From NCBI RefSeq assembly GCF_002750975.1, contig NZ_PEJS01000001.1, positions 682,001-746,000 on the forward strand: a DNA stretch of 64,000 nucleotides. Reading direction: 5' to 3'. A program made the position numbers and the translations under genes. This DNA is from Stenotrophomonas indicatrix (GTDB lineage: Bacteria; Pseudomonadota; Gammaproteobacteria; Xanthomonadales; Xanthomonadaceae). Numbering within the stretch: position 1 is the stretch's first letter; every line of letters begins with the position of its first letter. This document shows positions 46,427-56,489 of this stretch, one piece after another. Below the pieces are notes generated by a model. That model was not told where the DNA came from. It ran no database searches and saw only the letters and a list, made by a program, of their open reading frames with translations.

Positions 46427-47137
46427 TCAGCCGTTCGCGGCCAACTCCGCATCCAGCGCATGCAGGCGATCAACGGTCCCGACATCGGTCCAGCGCCCGC
46501 GATGATGCTGCCCCGTCATCAACCCCTGTGCCATGAAATGTTTCTGCAACGGCACCACCGAAAACTTCGGTGGCACACGCTCGCTGCCCGGTGCCTCACC
46601 GATCACCGCACGCCAATCGGCCATGATCGACGGACGATAGACGCCGATGCCCGCATAGGTCAGGCACGGGCCTTCGCGGTCATGGTGCAGCACACCGTGC
46701 GCGTCCAGCCGGTAGTCGCCATTGGGGTGCTGCGCCGGGTTGTCGACCAGTACCAGATGCGCTTGGCCGGCCGGTTCACGCGGCAGCGTGGCGAAATCGA
46801 AATCGGTCCAGATATCGCCGTTCACTACCAGGAACGGATCGTCCCCCAGCGCCGGCAATGCATTGAGGATGCCGCCACCGGTTTCCAGCGGGGTATCGCC
46901 TTCGTGCATGAAATGCAGGCGCAGGCCCCATTGGCTGCCATCGCCCAATGCGGCCGGGAACTGCTCGGCGAGCCACGCGGTGTTGATCACCACGTCGTGG
47001 ATGCCGAGCGCAGCCAACCGCTGCAGATGCCACACGATCAGAGGCTTGCCAGCCACCGCCAGCAGCGGCTTGGGCGTGTGCAGGGTGAGGGGACGCATGC
47101 GCTCGCCCAGGCCGGCGGCGAAAATCAGTGCCTTCAT
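46427..47137 (-). CDS. murU: N-acetylmuramate alpha-1-phosphate uridylyltransferase MurU
   Basis: A 236-residue nucleotidyltransferase. The signature AAGLGERMRPLTLHTPKPLL binds the nucleotide; VVNGDIWTDFDFATLP holds metal-binding Asp. It is 11 bp after amgK, the pairing that defines the MurNAc recycling route to UDP-MurNAc in pseudomonads, bypassing MurA. Identity rests on this pairing and motifs; a hexose-1-phosphate transferase is the alternative. Confidence 0.88.
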   Translation of the reverse strand: MKALIFAAGLGERMRPLTLHTPKPLLAVAGKPLIVWHLQRLAALGIHDVVINTAWLAEQFPAALGDGSQWGLRLHFMHEGDTPLETGGGILNALPALGDDPFLVVNGDIWTDFDFATLPREPAGQAHLVLVDNPAQHPNGDYRLDAHGVLHHDREGPCLTYAGIGVYRPSIMADWRAVIGEAPGSERVPPKFSVVPLQKHFMAQGLMTGQHHRGRWTDVGTVDRLHALDAELAANG

Positions 47138-47148
47138 CGATGCGGCCT

Positions 47149-48174
47149 TCAGCGCAGCACGCGCATCGGCGCGGACAGCTCGGCCAGTGCCGGTTTGATG
47201 CGCGTTTCCAGCAACTGCTGCAGGGGCGCCAGTTCGCGGTAGCGCGGCAGCACTTCATCGAGGTAGGTGATGAAGCGCGGCGCATCGTCCAGGTAGTGGC
47301 CCTTGTTGTCGCGATAGCGCAGGCGGCAGAACAGGCCGAGGATCTTCACGTGGCGCTGGATGCCCATCCAGTCGGCATCGCGCAGGAAGGTGGCACGGTC
47401 GGGTACCGGCAGGCCGGCATCGCGTGCGCGCTGGTGATACTGCGCCAGCCATTCGTCCACGCGCTGCAGCGGCCAGCTCAGGAAGGCATCCTTGAACAGA
47501 CTTACTGCGTCGTACGCGATCGGGCCACGCACCAGGTCCTGGAAATCCAGCACCGCCGGGCCACCATCCACCGGCATCAGGTTGCGCGGCATGTAGTCGC
47601 GGTGGGTCATCAGCTGGGCCTGGCCCAGCGCGTTGTCCATCAGCCGACGGTGCACCAGCTGCAGGCCTTCGATCTCGCCACAGTCCAGTTCAAGGCCAAG
47701 ATGACGTTGCAGGAACCACTCGTCGAACAGGCCGGCATCACGCTGCAGCAGCGCTTCGCCGAACTGGCCGAAATCGGCCGGCACCGGAATGGCCTGCAGG
47801 CGCAGCAGCTGATCGATGGATCGGCTGAACCACGCGTCGGCATTGCGTTCGTCGAGGATCTTCGCCAGCGTCGGGCCGCCCAGGTCTTCCAGCAGCAGGA
47901 AGCCGGCGTCGAGGTCCTGGGCAAGCAGGGCGGGCACGCGCAGGCCGTGATCGTGCAGCAGGCCGCGCATGCGCAGCCACGGCGTGGGGTCTTCCAGGCC
48001 CGGCGGGGCGTCCATCACGATGTGGCTGCCGCGCTGGCTGGTGGTGCGCCAGTAGCTGCGCATGCCGGCGTCGACCGAGGCGCGTTCGACCACGGTGTTG
48101 CCGTCGTCAAGCTGGGTACGGGCCCATTGCAGGCGCTGTGCGCTGCGCTGGGGATCAGAGGCGGGTTCGGTCAT
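47149..48174 (-). CDS. amgK: anomeric MurNAc/GlcNAc kinase AmgK (APH family)
   Basis: A 341-residue aminoglycoside-phosphotransferase-fold kinase. FLLLEDLGGPTLAKIL (hinge), LMTHRDYMPRNLMP (Brenner catalytic loop with Asp) and VLDFQDLVRGPIAYDAVSL (metal Asp) are intact. Paired with murU, so the likely substrate is MurNAc. The ATG at 48174 begins MTEPASDPQ; the frame before it is spurious. Confidence 0.88.
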   Translation of the reverse strand: MTEPASDPQRSAQRLQWARTQLDDGNTVVERASVDAGMRSYWRTTSQRGSHIVMDAPPGLEDPTPWLRMRGLLHDHGLRVPALLAQDLDAGFLLLEDLGGPTLAKILDERNADAWFSRSIDQLLRLQAIPVPADFGQFGEALLQRDAGLFDEWFLQRHLGLELDCGEIEGLQLVHRRLMDNALGQAQLMTHRDYMPRNLMPVDGGPAVLDFQDLVRGPIAYDAVSLFKDAFLSWPLQRVDEWLAQYHQRARDAGLPVPDRATFLRDADWMGIQRHVKILGLFCRLRYRDNKGHYLDDAPRFITYLDEVLPRYRELAPLQQLLETRIKPALAELSAPMRVLR

Positions 48175-48238
48175 GCAGGCATATCCGGGCGCGCCGGGCG
48201 CGCCAACGTCGGGGCAGAATGGAAAAGGAGATGGCGGC

Positions 48239-48508
48239 TCAGCGGCGGCCGCTGAACAGGCGCAGGATCGCCAGCACGACGACCGCACCCAGCACCGCGC
48301 CGAGGAAGCCGGCCGGTTCACCGGGCGCGTACCAGCCCATGTACTGGCCGAACCAGCCGGCCAGCAGCGCGCCGATGATGCCCAGCACGATGGTCAGCAG
48401 GCAGCCCATGCGGTTGTTGCCGGGCATGAAGAAGCGTCCCAGCAGGCCGACGAAGAAGCCGACCAGGATGATGTAGAGCCAGCTGGTGCTGCCAAACAGA
48501 CCGTTCAT
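48239..48508 (-). CDS. GlsB/YeaQ/YmgE-family stress membrane protein
   Basis: An 89-residue protein with three hydrophobic helices; WLYIILVGFFVGLLGRFFMPGNN and LLTIVLGIIGALLAGWFGQYMGWY are the family (transglycosylase-associated) motif. Members are small stress-induced inner-membrane proteins without known catalysis. Downstream of the M20 peptidase, co-directional with amgK. Confidence 0.93.
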   Translation of the reverse strand: MNGLFGSTSWLYIILVGFFVGLLGRFFMPGNNRMGCLLTIVLGIIGALLAGWFGQYMGWYAPGEPAGFLGAVLGAVVVLAILRLFSGRR

Positions 48509-48577
48509 GCGATCAGTGCTCTGGAAGGTTGGACGCAGCCTAGCAAGGCCGGGCTGCGTCCGTCACTGCGTGCTGGA

Positions 48578-50071
<1,494 letters not shown>

Positions 50072-50269
50072 CTGAAACTCCGGTTGCATGGCTGATCCGC
50101 CCATTCTACGCCTCGGCCAAGGGTAGGGTTTTCCCTACATCACGTCGGGTATTTGGCTGGCTTTTAGAAATCCGTGAACCCTATACGCTGTGTGCATGTG
50201 GTGACGGACACTGTTTCGACCGACGGGATTGCCAGTCGGGACGGTCAGAACCACAAGGAGATACACGTC

Positions 50270-50596
50270 GTGCCTTGGTTTGTCGTGTTAAGGGTGCTGG
50301 TGCTGGGAGTGTGGATCGCGGGAGCGCAAGCTGCCGAGCCGATCGACATCAACCGGGCCGATGCCCAGGCGCTGCAGCAGGGATTGACGATGGTCGGCGC
50401 CACCAAGGCTGCGGCGATCGTCGAGCACCGGCGCAGACACGGCCCGTTTCACCGCGTCGAGGACCTGACGCAGGTGAAGGGGATAGGGACATCGATCGTC
50501 GAACGGAATCGACGACGGATCACCGTTGGCAACACGATGTTGCCTGCGGATCCGGTACCCGGATCGGTACCGGTGCGAACCGTACCCAGGCGCTGA
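50270..50596 (+). CDS. ComEA-type helix-hairpin-helix DNA-binding protein
   Basis: A 108-residue secreted protein: signal peptide (WFVVLRVLVLGVWIAGAQAA) followed by ComEA HhH repeats (PIDINRADAQALQQGLTMVGATKAAAIVEHRRRHGPFHRVEDLTQVKGIGTSIVE). Periplasmic ComEA binds incoming DNA in natural transformation; with pilT and pilU in the window a competence role fits. GTG start with AAGGAG upstream. A terminator lies about 230 bp downstream. Confidence 0.87.
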   Translation: MPWFVVLRVLVLGVWIAGAQAAEPIDINRADAQALQQGLTMVGATKAAAIVEHRRRHGPFHRVEDLTQVKGIGTSIVERNRRRITVGNTMLPADPVPGSVPVRTVPRR

Positions 50597-50826
50597 CAAC
50601 AGGAATCGTCGGAATCTGCAGGATGCAGGTTCAATGGCTGCGGACAGGATGGCTGCAGCCGCCGACCGTCGCAGGGATGCGGCACCAATCACCAGGATGG
50701 TGGCATCACAGACCTGTGGAAGGGGCTGAGATACAAACAGGACAGACGCGGCCGCGTGCAGGATGCAACGCCGCCCCCGCTTCGCAGGATGCGAGGGGGT
50801 GGCAGCAGGCCGACAGGGACGTGACG
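50597..50826. other. non-coding gap after comEA
   Basis: About 230 bp between the comEA stop and the hairpin at 50827 show no convincing gene: several CAGGATG and GCAGG repeats, but no ORF with family signature. Read-through from comEA probably continues to the hairpin. Confidence 0.6.
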
Positions 50827-50871
50827 ATTGCCCGGTACGACACATGGCTGTGTCGCCGGGCAATTTCTTTT
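50827..50871 (+). terminator. rho-independent terminator
   Basis: Nine-bp stem ATTGCCCGG/CCGGGCAAT, then a 7-bp CGACACA/TGTGTCG pair, TGGC loop, TA bulge, followed by TTCTTTT. It ends comEA transcription before the L,D-transpeptidase gene. Confidence 0.87.
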
Positions 50872-50933
50872 GGCGCGGCTGCGACGTGCCCATGGTGTAC
50901 GGTGGGGTCTTCGCATGGAATGGAACCCGCTGG

Positions 50934-52001
50934 ATGCACCTGCACCGTTTGACCTTGATGCTCGCCGTGGCCTTGGCACTGCCGTGCGCCGCACAGGCGG
51001 CCGCCCCCTCCAAGCCTGTCGTGGCCACGACTTCCGAAGTACGCGGGCCGACCGACCTCAAGCCGGGCGAGTACCTGTGGCATCCGGAAGTCTCGCCGGC
51101 CGGTCCGATCGTGCTGGTGGTGAGCCTGGATGAGCAACGGGCTTACGTGTACCGCAATGGCATTGCCATCGGCCTGACCACGATCAGCTCGGGCAAGACC
51201 GGCCATGAGACGCCGACCGGTGTGTTCACCATCCTGCAGAAGGACAAGGACCACCGCTCCAACCTCTACAACAGCGCACCCATGCCGTACATGCAGCGGC
51301 TGACCTGGGACGGCATCGCCCTTCACGGCGGCAGCCTGCCCGGGCACCCGGCCTCGCATGGCTGCGTGCGCCTGCCGCAGGCCTTCGCCCAGAAGCTGTT
51401 CAGCGAAACCAAGCGCGGCGATACGGTGGTCGTGGCCGATGCCAAGAGCGCGCCGATGACGCTGGCCTATCCGGCGGTGCTGGCGCCGGTGAATGCACGC
51501 GGCCAAGCCCTGCCGGAAAGCGAGGGCGGTGCTCCCGACAAGGCCTGGTGGGATGATGCGGCCGCACCCAGTGGCCAGGTCGGCATCCTGGTCAGCCTGC
51601 ACGACCAGCGCCTGTACGTGCTGCGCGATGGCGTGATGATCGGTGAGTCGCCGCTGAAGGCCGACGCGCTGCCAGCGTTCCAGAGCACCACCCTGTTCGT
51701 GATGGGCCAGGGCTACAGCGATACGCCCAGCCCGCTTGATGCACAGCAGCGCCTGCACCAGTGGACGGCCTATCCGCTGCTCGGCCAGGACCGCGCCCAG
51801 GCCACGCCGGACCTGCTGGCCACGCCGTCGTTGCCGATGGCCCTGCCGGCCGATTTCGCCCGCCAGCTGTACCAGGTGCTGGTGCCGGGCACGACCCTGC
51901 TGGTGACGTCGCTGCCGGCGGTGCGCCCAAGCGCGGCTGAATCGGGAATGCAGCCGGTCTTGGAATCAGAGCCGCCAGCGTCCACCCTCAAGGGATCCTG
52001 A
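50934..52001 (+). CDS. L,D-transpeptidase (YkuD) cell-wall enzyme
   Basis: A 355-residue secreted protein with signal peptide (LMLAVALALPCAAQA). The YkuD domain shows LVVSLDEQRAYVYRNGIAIGLTTISSGK and the catalytic HGGSLPGHPASHGCVRLP (Cys nucleophile). A second, degenerate copy of the strand motif (ILVSLHDQRLYVLRDGVMIG) lies later, around residues 220-245, without HxxxSHGC, so only the first is catalytic. ATG 50892 is an alternative start. Confidence 0.9.
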   Translation: MHLHRLTLMLAVALALPCAAQAAAPSKPVVATTSEVRGPTDLKPGEYLWHPEVSPAGPIVLVVSLDEQRAYVYRNGIAIGLTTISSGKTGHETPTGVFTILQKDKDHRSNLYNSAPMPYMQRLTWDGIALHGGSLPGHPASHGCVRLPQAFAQKLFSETKRGDTVVVADAKSAPMTLAYPAVLAPVNARGQALPESEGGAPDKAWWDDAAAPSGQVGILVSLHDQRLYVLRDGVMIGESPLKADALPAFQSTTLFVMGQGYSDTPSPLDAQQRLHQWTAYPLLGQDRAQATPDLLATPSLPMALPADFARQLYQVLVPGTTLLVTSLPAVRPSAAESGMQPVLESEPPASTLKGS

Positions 52002-52018
52002 GACCTCCCTACGTGCCC

Positions 52019-52744
52019 ATGTCTGCTTCCCGCCTGTGCCGGCTGGCCGCCCTTGGCCTGCTGGCAACCACTGCCAGTGCCCCGGCCGGGGCACAGACGC
52101 CCATTGCCGCCATCAGCGCCGATGACCTCGCCGCGCAGCTGGCACGCACCGCGCCCAAGGCGGACCGTCGGGTTCTGCAGTTGGCTGCCCACGCCATGCG
52201 CTGCGCACTGCAGCGGCCGGAGCTGGGAGTCAGCAGTGAACGCCTGAGCGTGATCGATTACTCGCGGCCGTCCACCGAGCCGCGGATGTGGGTCTTCGAT
52301 CTCGCCCGCCAGCGGCTGTTGTTCGAGGAGTGGGTGGCGCACGGCCGCAACAGCGGCGAGAACCGCACCGAACATTTCTCCAACCGCGATGGCAGCTTCA
52401 TGTCCAGCATCGGTGCGTTCACCGCGCAGGAAACCTACATGGGCGGCAACGGCTATTCGCTGCGCCTGGCAGGGTTGGAGCCGGGGTTCAACGATCGTGC
52501 GCGCGAGCGCGCCATCGTCATCCACGGTGCGCCGTATGTGAATCCGTCCACTGCGCAGTTGCAGGGGCGGTTGGGGCGCAGTCTGGGCTGCCCGGCGGTG
52601 CGGTTGTCGGTGGCCAAGCCGCTGATCGACGCGTTGCGAGGCGGCACGATGGTGTTTGCGTACTACCCCGATAAGGACTGGCTCAAGCACTCACAGCTGC
52701 TGGGCGGCGATTGCGGTACGGCTGCGGGTCTTGCAACGCGTTGA
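52019..52744 (+). CDS. L,D-transpeptidase-like protein, murein LD-transpeptidase catalytic (YkuD_2) family
   Basis: A 241-residue secreted protein (signal LAALGLLATTASAPAGA). RMWVFDLARQRLLFEEWVAHG, ERAIVIHGAPYVNPSTAQLQGRLGRSLGCPAVRLSVAK give the HG...GCPA catalytic segment (Cys nucleophile). A distinct subfamily from the upstream L,D-transpeptidase, yet adjacent and co-directional (17 bp). Predicted envelope cross-linking. Confidence 0.88.
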   Translation: MSASRLCRLAALGLLATTASAPAGAQTPIAAISADDLAAQLARTAPKADRRVLQLAAHAMRCALQRPELGVSSERLSVIDYSRPSTEPRMWVFDLARQRLLFEEWVAHGRNSGENRTEHFSNRDGSFMSSIGAFTAQETYMGGNGYSLRLAGLEPGFNDRARERAIVIHGAPYVNPSTAQLQGRLGRSLGCPAVRLSVAKPLIDALRGGTMVFAYYPDKDWLKHSQLLGGDCGTAAGLATR

Positions 52745-52778
52745 TGCGTTGCGGCGCGCGGCATGATGCAATGCGCGC

Positions 52779-53387
52779 ATGAACATCGACTCCCTGCTGC
52801 AGACCCCGAGCCAGGTGATTTCCAGCCTGGACTACCGCCGCGAACGCTGGCGCAACGGCCTCGGCTGGACCCGCGAGATCCTGCGGTTGCCAGCGCAGGG
52901 CGATGATTGGGCGTTGCGCCTGTCGGTGGCCGAGATCGAGCAGGACGCCGCGTTTTCCGCATTCCCGGGCGTCGAGCGCGAACTGGTGCTGCTGCAGGGC
53001 AATGGCGTGCGCCTGCGTTTCGAGGACGGCCGCGTAGCCGAGGTGCTGCCACCGCATGGGCGCGTGCGTTTTGCCGGCGAATCAGCGCTGCACGGCGAGC
53101 TGGTGGACGGCACCACCCACGATTTCAACCTGATGTGGAAGCGCGGACTGCTGCAGGCCGAGCTGCTGCATCGTCCACTGGTCGGGCCGATGTTCTTCTT
53201 CTGCGAGCCGGGCGTGGCCTGGGCCCTGCACCTGTTGGGCGGGCAGGCCACGTTCGGCGCGGACAGCGGATTGCCTGCGATGCAGGCCGGCGATACCGCG
53301 TGGTTGGCCGCCGGTGAGCGTCAGCGGCATGCATTGCAGGGCGGCGGCGAGTTGTTGGCGATACGGGTGAGCGCGGCGGGCGGCTGA
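52779..53387 (+). CDS. HutD/Ves-family cupin protein
   Basis: A 202-residue double-cupin protein: DYRRERWRNGLGWTREIL and LRLSVAEIEQDAAFSAFPGVERELVLLQGNGVRLRF are HutD family motifs, with DFNLMWKRG later. HutD proteins tend to sit near histidine-use operons; none is visible here. Function unknown. Confidence 0.85.
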   Translation: MNIDSLLQTPSQVISSLDYRRERWRNGLGWTREILRLPAQGDDWALRLSVAEIEQDAAFSAFPGVERELVLLQGNGVRLRFEDGRVAEVLPPHGRVRFAGESALHGELVDGTTHDFNLMWKRGLLQAELLHRPLVGPMFFFCEPGVAWALHLLGGQATFGADSGLPAMQAGDTAWLAAGERQRHALQGGGELLAIRVSAAGG

Positions 53388-53412
53388 GCCAGCGTCGGCG
53401 CCGGAGGCAATC

Positions 53413-53835
53413 ATCCACGCATGGCGTGGATCTACTGCAGCATGGTTGTCACCTTGGATCCGCGTAGATCCACGCCATGCGTGGATGCGGCGGCCGATAT
53501 CGCAGGTGCGGACAAGGGATCGCCGCCAGCCGTTCAGTAGATCCACGCCATGCGTGGATTTGGCAGCCGATATCGCAGCAGGGTGCGAACAAGGGATCGC
53601 CGCCAGCCGTTCAGTAGATCCACGCCATGCGTGGATACAGCAGCCGATGCCGCAGCATGGTGCGAACAAGGGATCGCCGCCAGCCGTTCAGTAGATCCAC
53701 GCCATGCGTGGATGCAGCAGCCGATATCGCAGGTGCGGACAAGGGATCGCCGCCAGCCGTTCAGTAGATCCACGCCATGCGTGGATGCAGCAGCCGATGC
53801 CGCAGCATGGTGCCAACCAAGGTTCGCACCCACCA
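53413..53835. repeat. SMAG tandem array (five units) with one inverted element and a terminal REP
   Basis: An inverted SMAG (53413-53435) is followed by five direct SMAG heads at 53464, 53537, 53614, 53691 and 53764, with periods of 73, 77, 77 and 73 bp. Spacers are nearly identical and share AAGGGATCGCCGCCAGCC. They alternate between GATATCGCAGG (first and fourth, 50 bp) and longer variants (54 bp). The array ends in a degenerate GGTGCCAACC REP. No gene in the 474-bp gap. Confidence 0.9.
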
Positions 53836-53861
53836 GGAGGCAATTCGCCCCAAACGTTCGC

Positions 53862-55466
53862 TCAATACACGTCGCGCCGGTAACGACCGGCCAGCAGCAG
53901 CGCTTCCTTGCCGTCGGCACCGAGCACCTGCTCGATCACCGCATCCACTGCCGGGGCCATGCCCTGCAGGCTGCCGCAGACCAGGATCGTCGCGCCGTCA
54001 TCGACCCACTGCCGCAGCGTGGATGCTTCGGCCAGCAGGCGATCCTGCACGTAGCGATGTGCGCCGCCATCACGGCTGAATACCGTATCCAGGCGGGTCA
54101 GCGTGCCGTTGCCGAGCATCGCCTGCAGTTCATCGCCGAAGTGGAAATCATGCGCGGCCGAGCGTTCGCCGAACAGCAGCCAGGTGCGGGCACCGCCAAT
54201 GCGTGCGCGTTCGTGCAGGTGCGCGCGCAGGCCGGCGATACCGGTGCCGTTGCCGATCAGCAGCAATGGAACGTCGGCGGCGACGCCATGGAAATTCTCG
54301 TTGCGGCGCAGGCGCATCTGTACCGGCCCGCCGATGACGGCGTGGTCGCACAGCCAGCCACTGCCGATGCCCGGCGTGCCATCGGCACGCAGCTGCCGGC
54401 GCAGCAGCAGTTCCACCGCGCCGTCGTCCATTACCGAGGCGATGGAGTATTCGCGATGTGGCAGGGGCTGTAGTGCCGCCAACAGCCCAGGCAGATCGCC
54501 TGCTGCAACCAATGACGGCAGGTGCGAGCGCGCAACGCGGGCGAGCAGCGTCGTGCCGTCGTCCAACACGGTGTCCGCATCGAAGCCCTGCGTCTGCAGC
54601 CAGTTGCGCGTGCTCTGTTCGGCATGCTGCGGACCGACCTCGGCGATGTCACCGGCCTGCCACTGCGCGTCGCTGCCGGTCGGGGGCTGCAGGCGCAGCC
54701 AATAGACCGGCCCACCGGCGCTGCCGGGGTTGAGGTGGGTACGCTGCAGCAGCGTCCACGGCTGGTACTCGGCCGGTGTCCAATCGGGAAGTTCGCTCGC
54801 GCCGCCGCCGAGCTGGCCAAGCAGTTGCTGCCAGTGGCGCAGGGCAGCTGGATCGGCGTTGTCGACTTCAATGGCATCGAACAGCGGATGTGCTCCGTGC
54901 TGGCGCAGCCAGTCGTGCAGCTGGTGGCCGAACGCGCAGAAATGCCCGTAGCTGCGATCGCCCAGTGCGAGTACCCCGTACTGCATGTGGTGCAGGGGCG
55001 GCGGCGTGCTCATCACCTTGCGCAGGAAGGGCAGGGCGTGGTCGGGTGCATCGCCTTCGCCGGTGGTGCTGACGATGAACAGTACACGCGCGCTGCCCGC
55101 CAGCAGCGTGGCATCGACCTCATGCAGACCGCGCAGGCGCACCGGCATGCCGGCCGAGCGCAGAGCCTGCGCACTGCGCTCGGCCAGTTCGCGGGCGAAG
55201 CCGGTCTGGCTGGACCAGACCAGCAGCATCGGTGGGTTGCCGCCTTCGGGCGTGTCGTCACGCGGACGGCTGCGCCACCACAGCACGCTACACGCCAGCA
55301 GATACAGCGCAGTGGCGGCCAGCGCGATGCCCCATTGCCGGGCCGGCGGTGCACCCTGCCACCACGCTTCGCCCAGGTGCAGACACAGCAGTGCCCCGCC
55401 GATCACGGCCAGCAGGGCCAGCACCATGACGTTGCCAACGGTCGCGCGCGGGAAACGCATGCTCAT
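53862..55466 (-). CDS. flavodoxin/FAD-NAD(P)H oxidoreductase (membrane-anchored diflavin reductase)
   Basis: A 534-residue protein: two N-terminal membrane helices, a flavodoxin-like FMN domain (LLVWSSQTGFARELAERSAQAL, FIVSTTGEGDAPDHALPF, ALGDRSYGHFCAFG), then a FAD/NADPH module (HREYSIASV, NGTGIAGLRAHLHE, LFGERSAAHDFHFGDEL). Predicted NADPH-driven electron donor for ferric or flavin reduction at the inner membrane. Overlaps apbE by four bases, last gene of the iron operon. Confidence 0.87.
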   Translation of the reverse strand: MSMRFPRATVGNVMVLALLAVIGGALLCLHLGEAWWQGAPPARQWGIALAATALYLLACSVLWWRSRPRDDTPEGGNPPMLLVWSSQTGFARELAERSAQALRSAGMPVRLRGLHEVDATLLAGSARVLFIVSTTGEGDAPDHALPFLRKVMSTPPPLHHMQYGVLALGDRSYGHFCAFGHQLHDWLRQHGAHPLFDAIEVDNADPAALRHWQQLLGQLGGGASELPDWTPAEYQPWTLLQRTHLNPGSAGGPVYWLRLQPPTGSDAQWQAGDIAEVGPQHAEQSTRNWLQTQGFDADTVLDDGTTLLARVARSHLPSLVAAGDLPGLLAALQPLPHREYSIASVMDDGAVELLLRRQLRADGTPGIGSGWLCDHAVIGGPVQMRLRRNENFHGVAADVPLLLIGNGTGIAGLRAHLHERARIGGARTWLLFGERSAAHDFHFGDELQAMLGNGTLTRLDTVFSRDGGAHRYVQDRLLAEASTLRQWVDDGATILVCGSLQGMAPAVDAVIEQVLGADGKEALLLAGRYRRDVY

Positions 55467-56440
55467 CCAGCCTGCTCATCCAGCAGCTGCTGGAAGGCGC
55501 TGCTGAGGGTTTCGCGTGGGCCGGTGGTGGTGCGTTCCAGGTAGCGTGCGGCCAGCCCCTCGCGCTCTGCCAGCGCGATGCCTGCATCGCGGCCGAGTAC
55601 GGTCAGTGCGGTGGCCCAGGCGTCAGCGTGCATCGCGTCGCTGGCGACCACGGTGACGGCGGCTGCGACCTGCCGTACCGGCGTGCCGCTGCGCGGGTCG
55701 AGGCTGTGGCTGTAGGCCACGTCATCGTCGTGATAGTGGTGCCAGCGATCGCCGGAGGTGGCCACCGCCTTTCCGTCCAGCGCCAGTACACGCGGTGGCG
55801 TATCGGTGTGGGCATCTTCTTCCGGCGCCGACTCCACCAGCACGCGCCACGGCTGGCCGTCGGGCTTGCGGCCGTAACCGGCCAGTTCCCCACCGACTTC
55901 AATCAGTGCGGCATCGACATCCTGGCCGCGCAGCCAAGCGGCGACGTGGTCGACGCCGAAGCCCTTGGCGATTGCCGAAAGATCCAGCTCCAGGCCACCG
56001 GGCTGCAGCAGCGCATCCTCCTGCCAGTGCAGGCGCTGCCAGCCGCAGCGTGCACGGGTTGCCTGCAACGTGGCGGCATCGGGTGCGCGCCGTGCGCCGG
56101 CATGGGCGCCGAAGCCCCACAGCGCCACCAGCGGGCCGACGGTGGGGTCGAACGCACCGCCGCTGGCTGCAGCGATGGCCTGCGCGCAGGCCAACACATG
56201 GCGTGTTTCGATGGGAAGCACGAGGTACTGACCTGCGTCGGCACGGTTGTAGCGGCTCAGGTCGGAACCCGCTTCCCAGGTGCTCATCTGCGCGACCACT
56301 TCATCCAGACGTGCCTGGATGCCAGCATGCAGTGGATGCAGGTCGCGCTGGCGCGGTACGACCAGTGACACGCTCCAGGTGGTGCCCATGGTGGTGCCGC
56401 CCAGCCGGGCGATGTCGAGTGCGGTAGAGGTCATGGGCAT
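55463..56440 (-). CDS. apbE: FAD:protein FMN transferase (ApbE)
   Basis: A 325-residue ApbE: GTTMGTTWSV start, MSTWEAGSDLSRYNRADAG, GGAFDPTVGPLVALWGF, ELDLSAIAKGFGVDHVAAWL, ALIEVGGELAGYGRKPDG and the metal/FMN loop YSHSLDPRSGTPV. It attaches FMN to a Thr/Ser of flavoprotein partners. The likely target is in the PepSY/flavoreductase neighbourhood. ATG 56434 is an alternative start. Confidence 0.93.
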   Translation of the reverse strand: MPMTSTALDIARLGGTTMGTTWSVSLVVPRQRDLHPLHAGIQARLDEVVAQMSTWEAGSDLSRYNRADAGQYLVLPIETRHVLACAQAIAAASGGAFDPTVGPLVALWGFGAHAGARRAPDAATLQATRARCGWQRLHWQEDALLQPGGLELDLSAIAKGFGVDHVAAWLRGQDVDAALIEVGGELAGYGRKPDGQPWRVLVESAPEEDAHTDTPPRVLALDGKAVATSGDRWHHYHDDDVAYSHSLDPRSGTPVRQVAAAVTVVASDAMHADAWATALTVLGRDAGIALAEREGLAARYLERTTTGPRETLSSAFQQLLDEQAG

Positions 56441-56489
56441 GCGTGGCAGGCTGCAATACCAGGGCGCGCCGGGTATCGCAGCGCTGTCT

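Noticed and set aside
53464..53786. CRISPR-like layout (regular repeats with about 50-bp spacers)
   Set aside because: The spacers are nearly identical, the repeat is a SMAG palindrome with GTAG head, and no cas genes are nearby; it is a tandem repeat.
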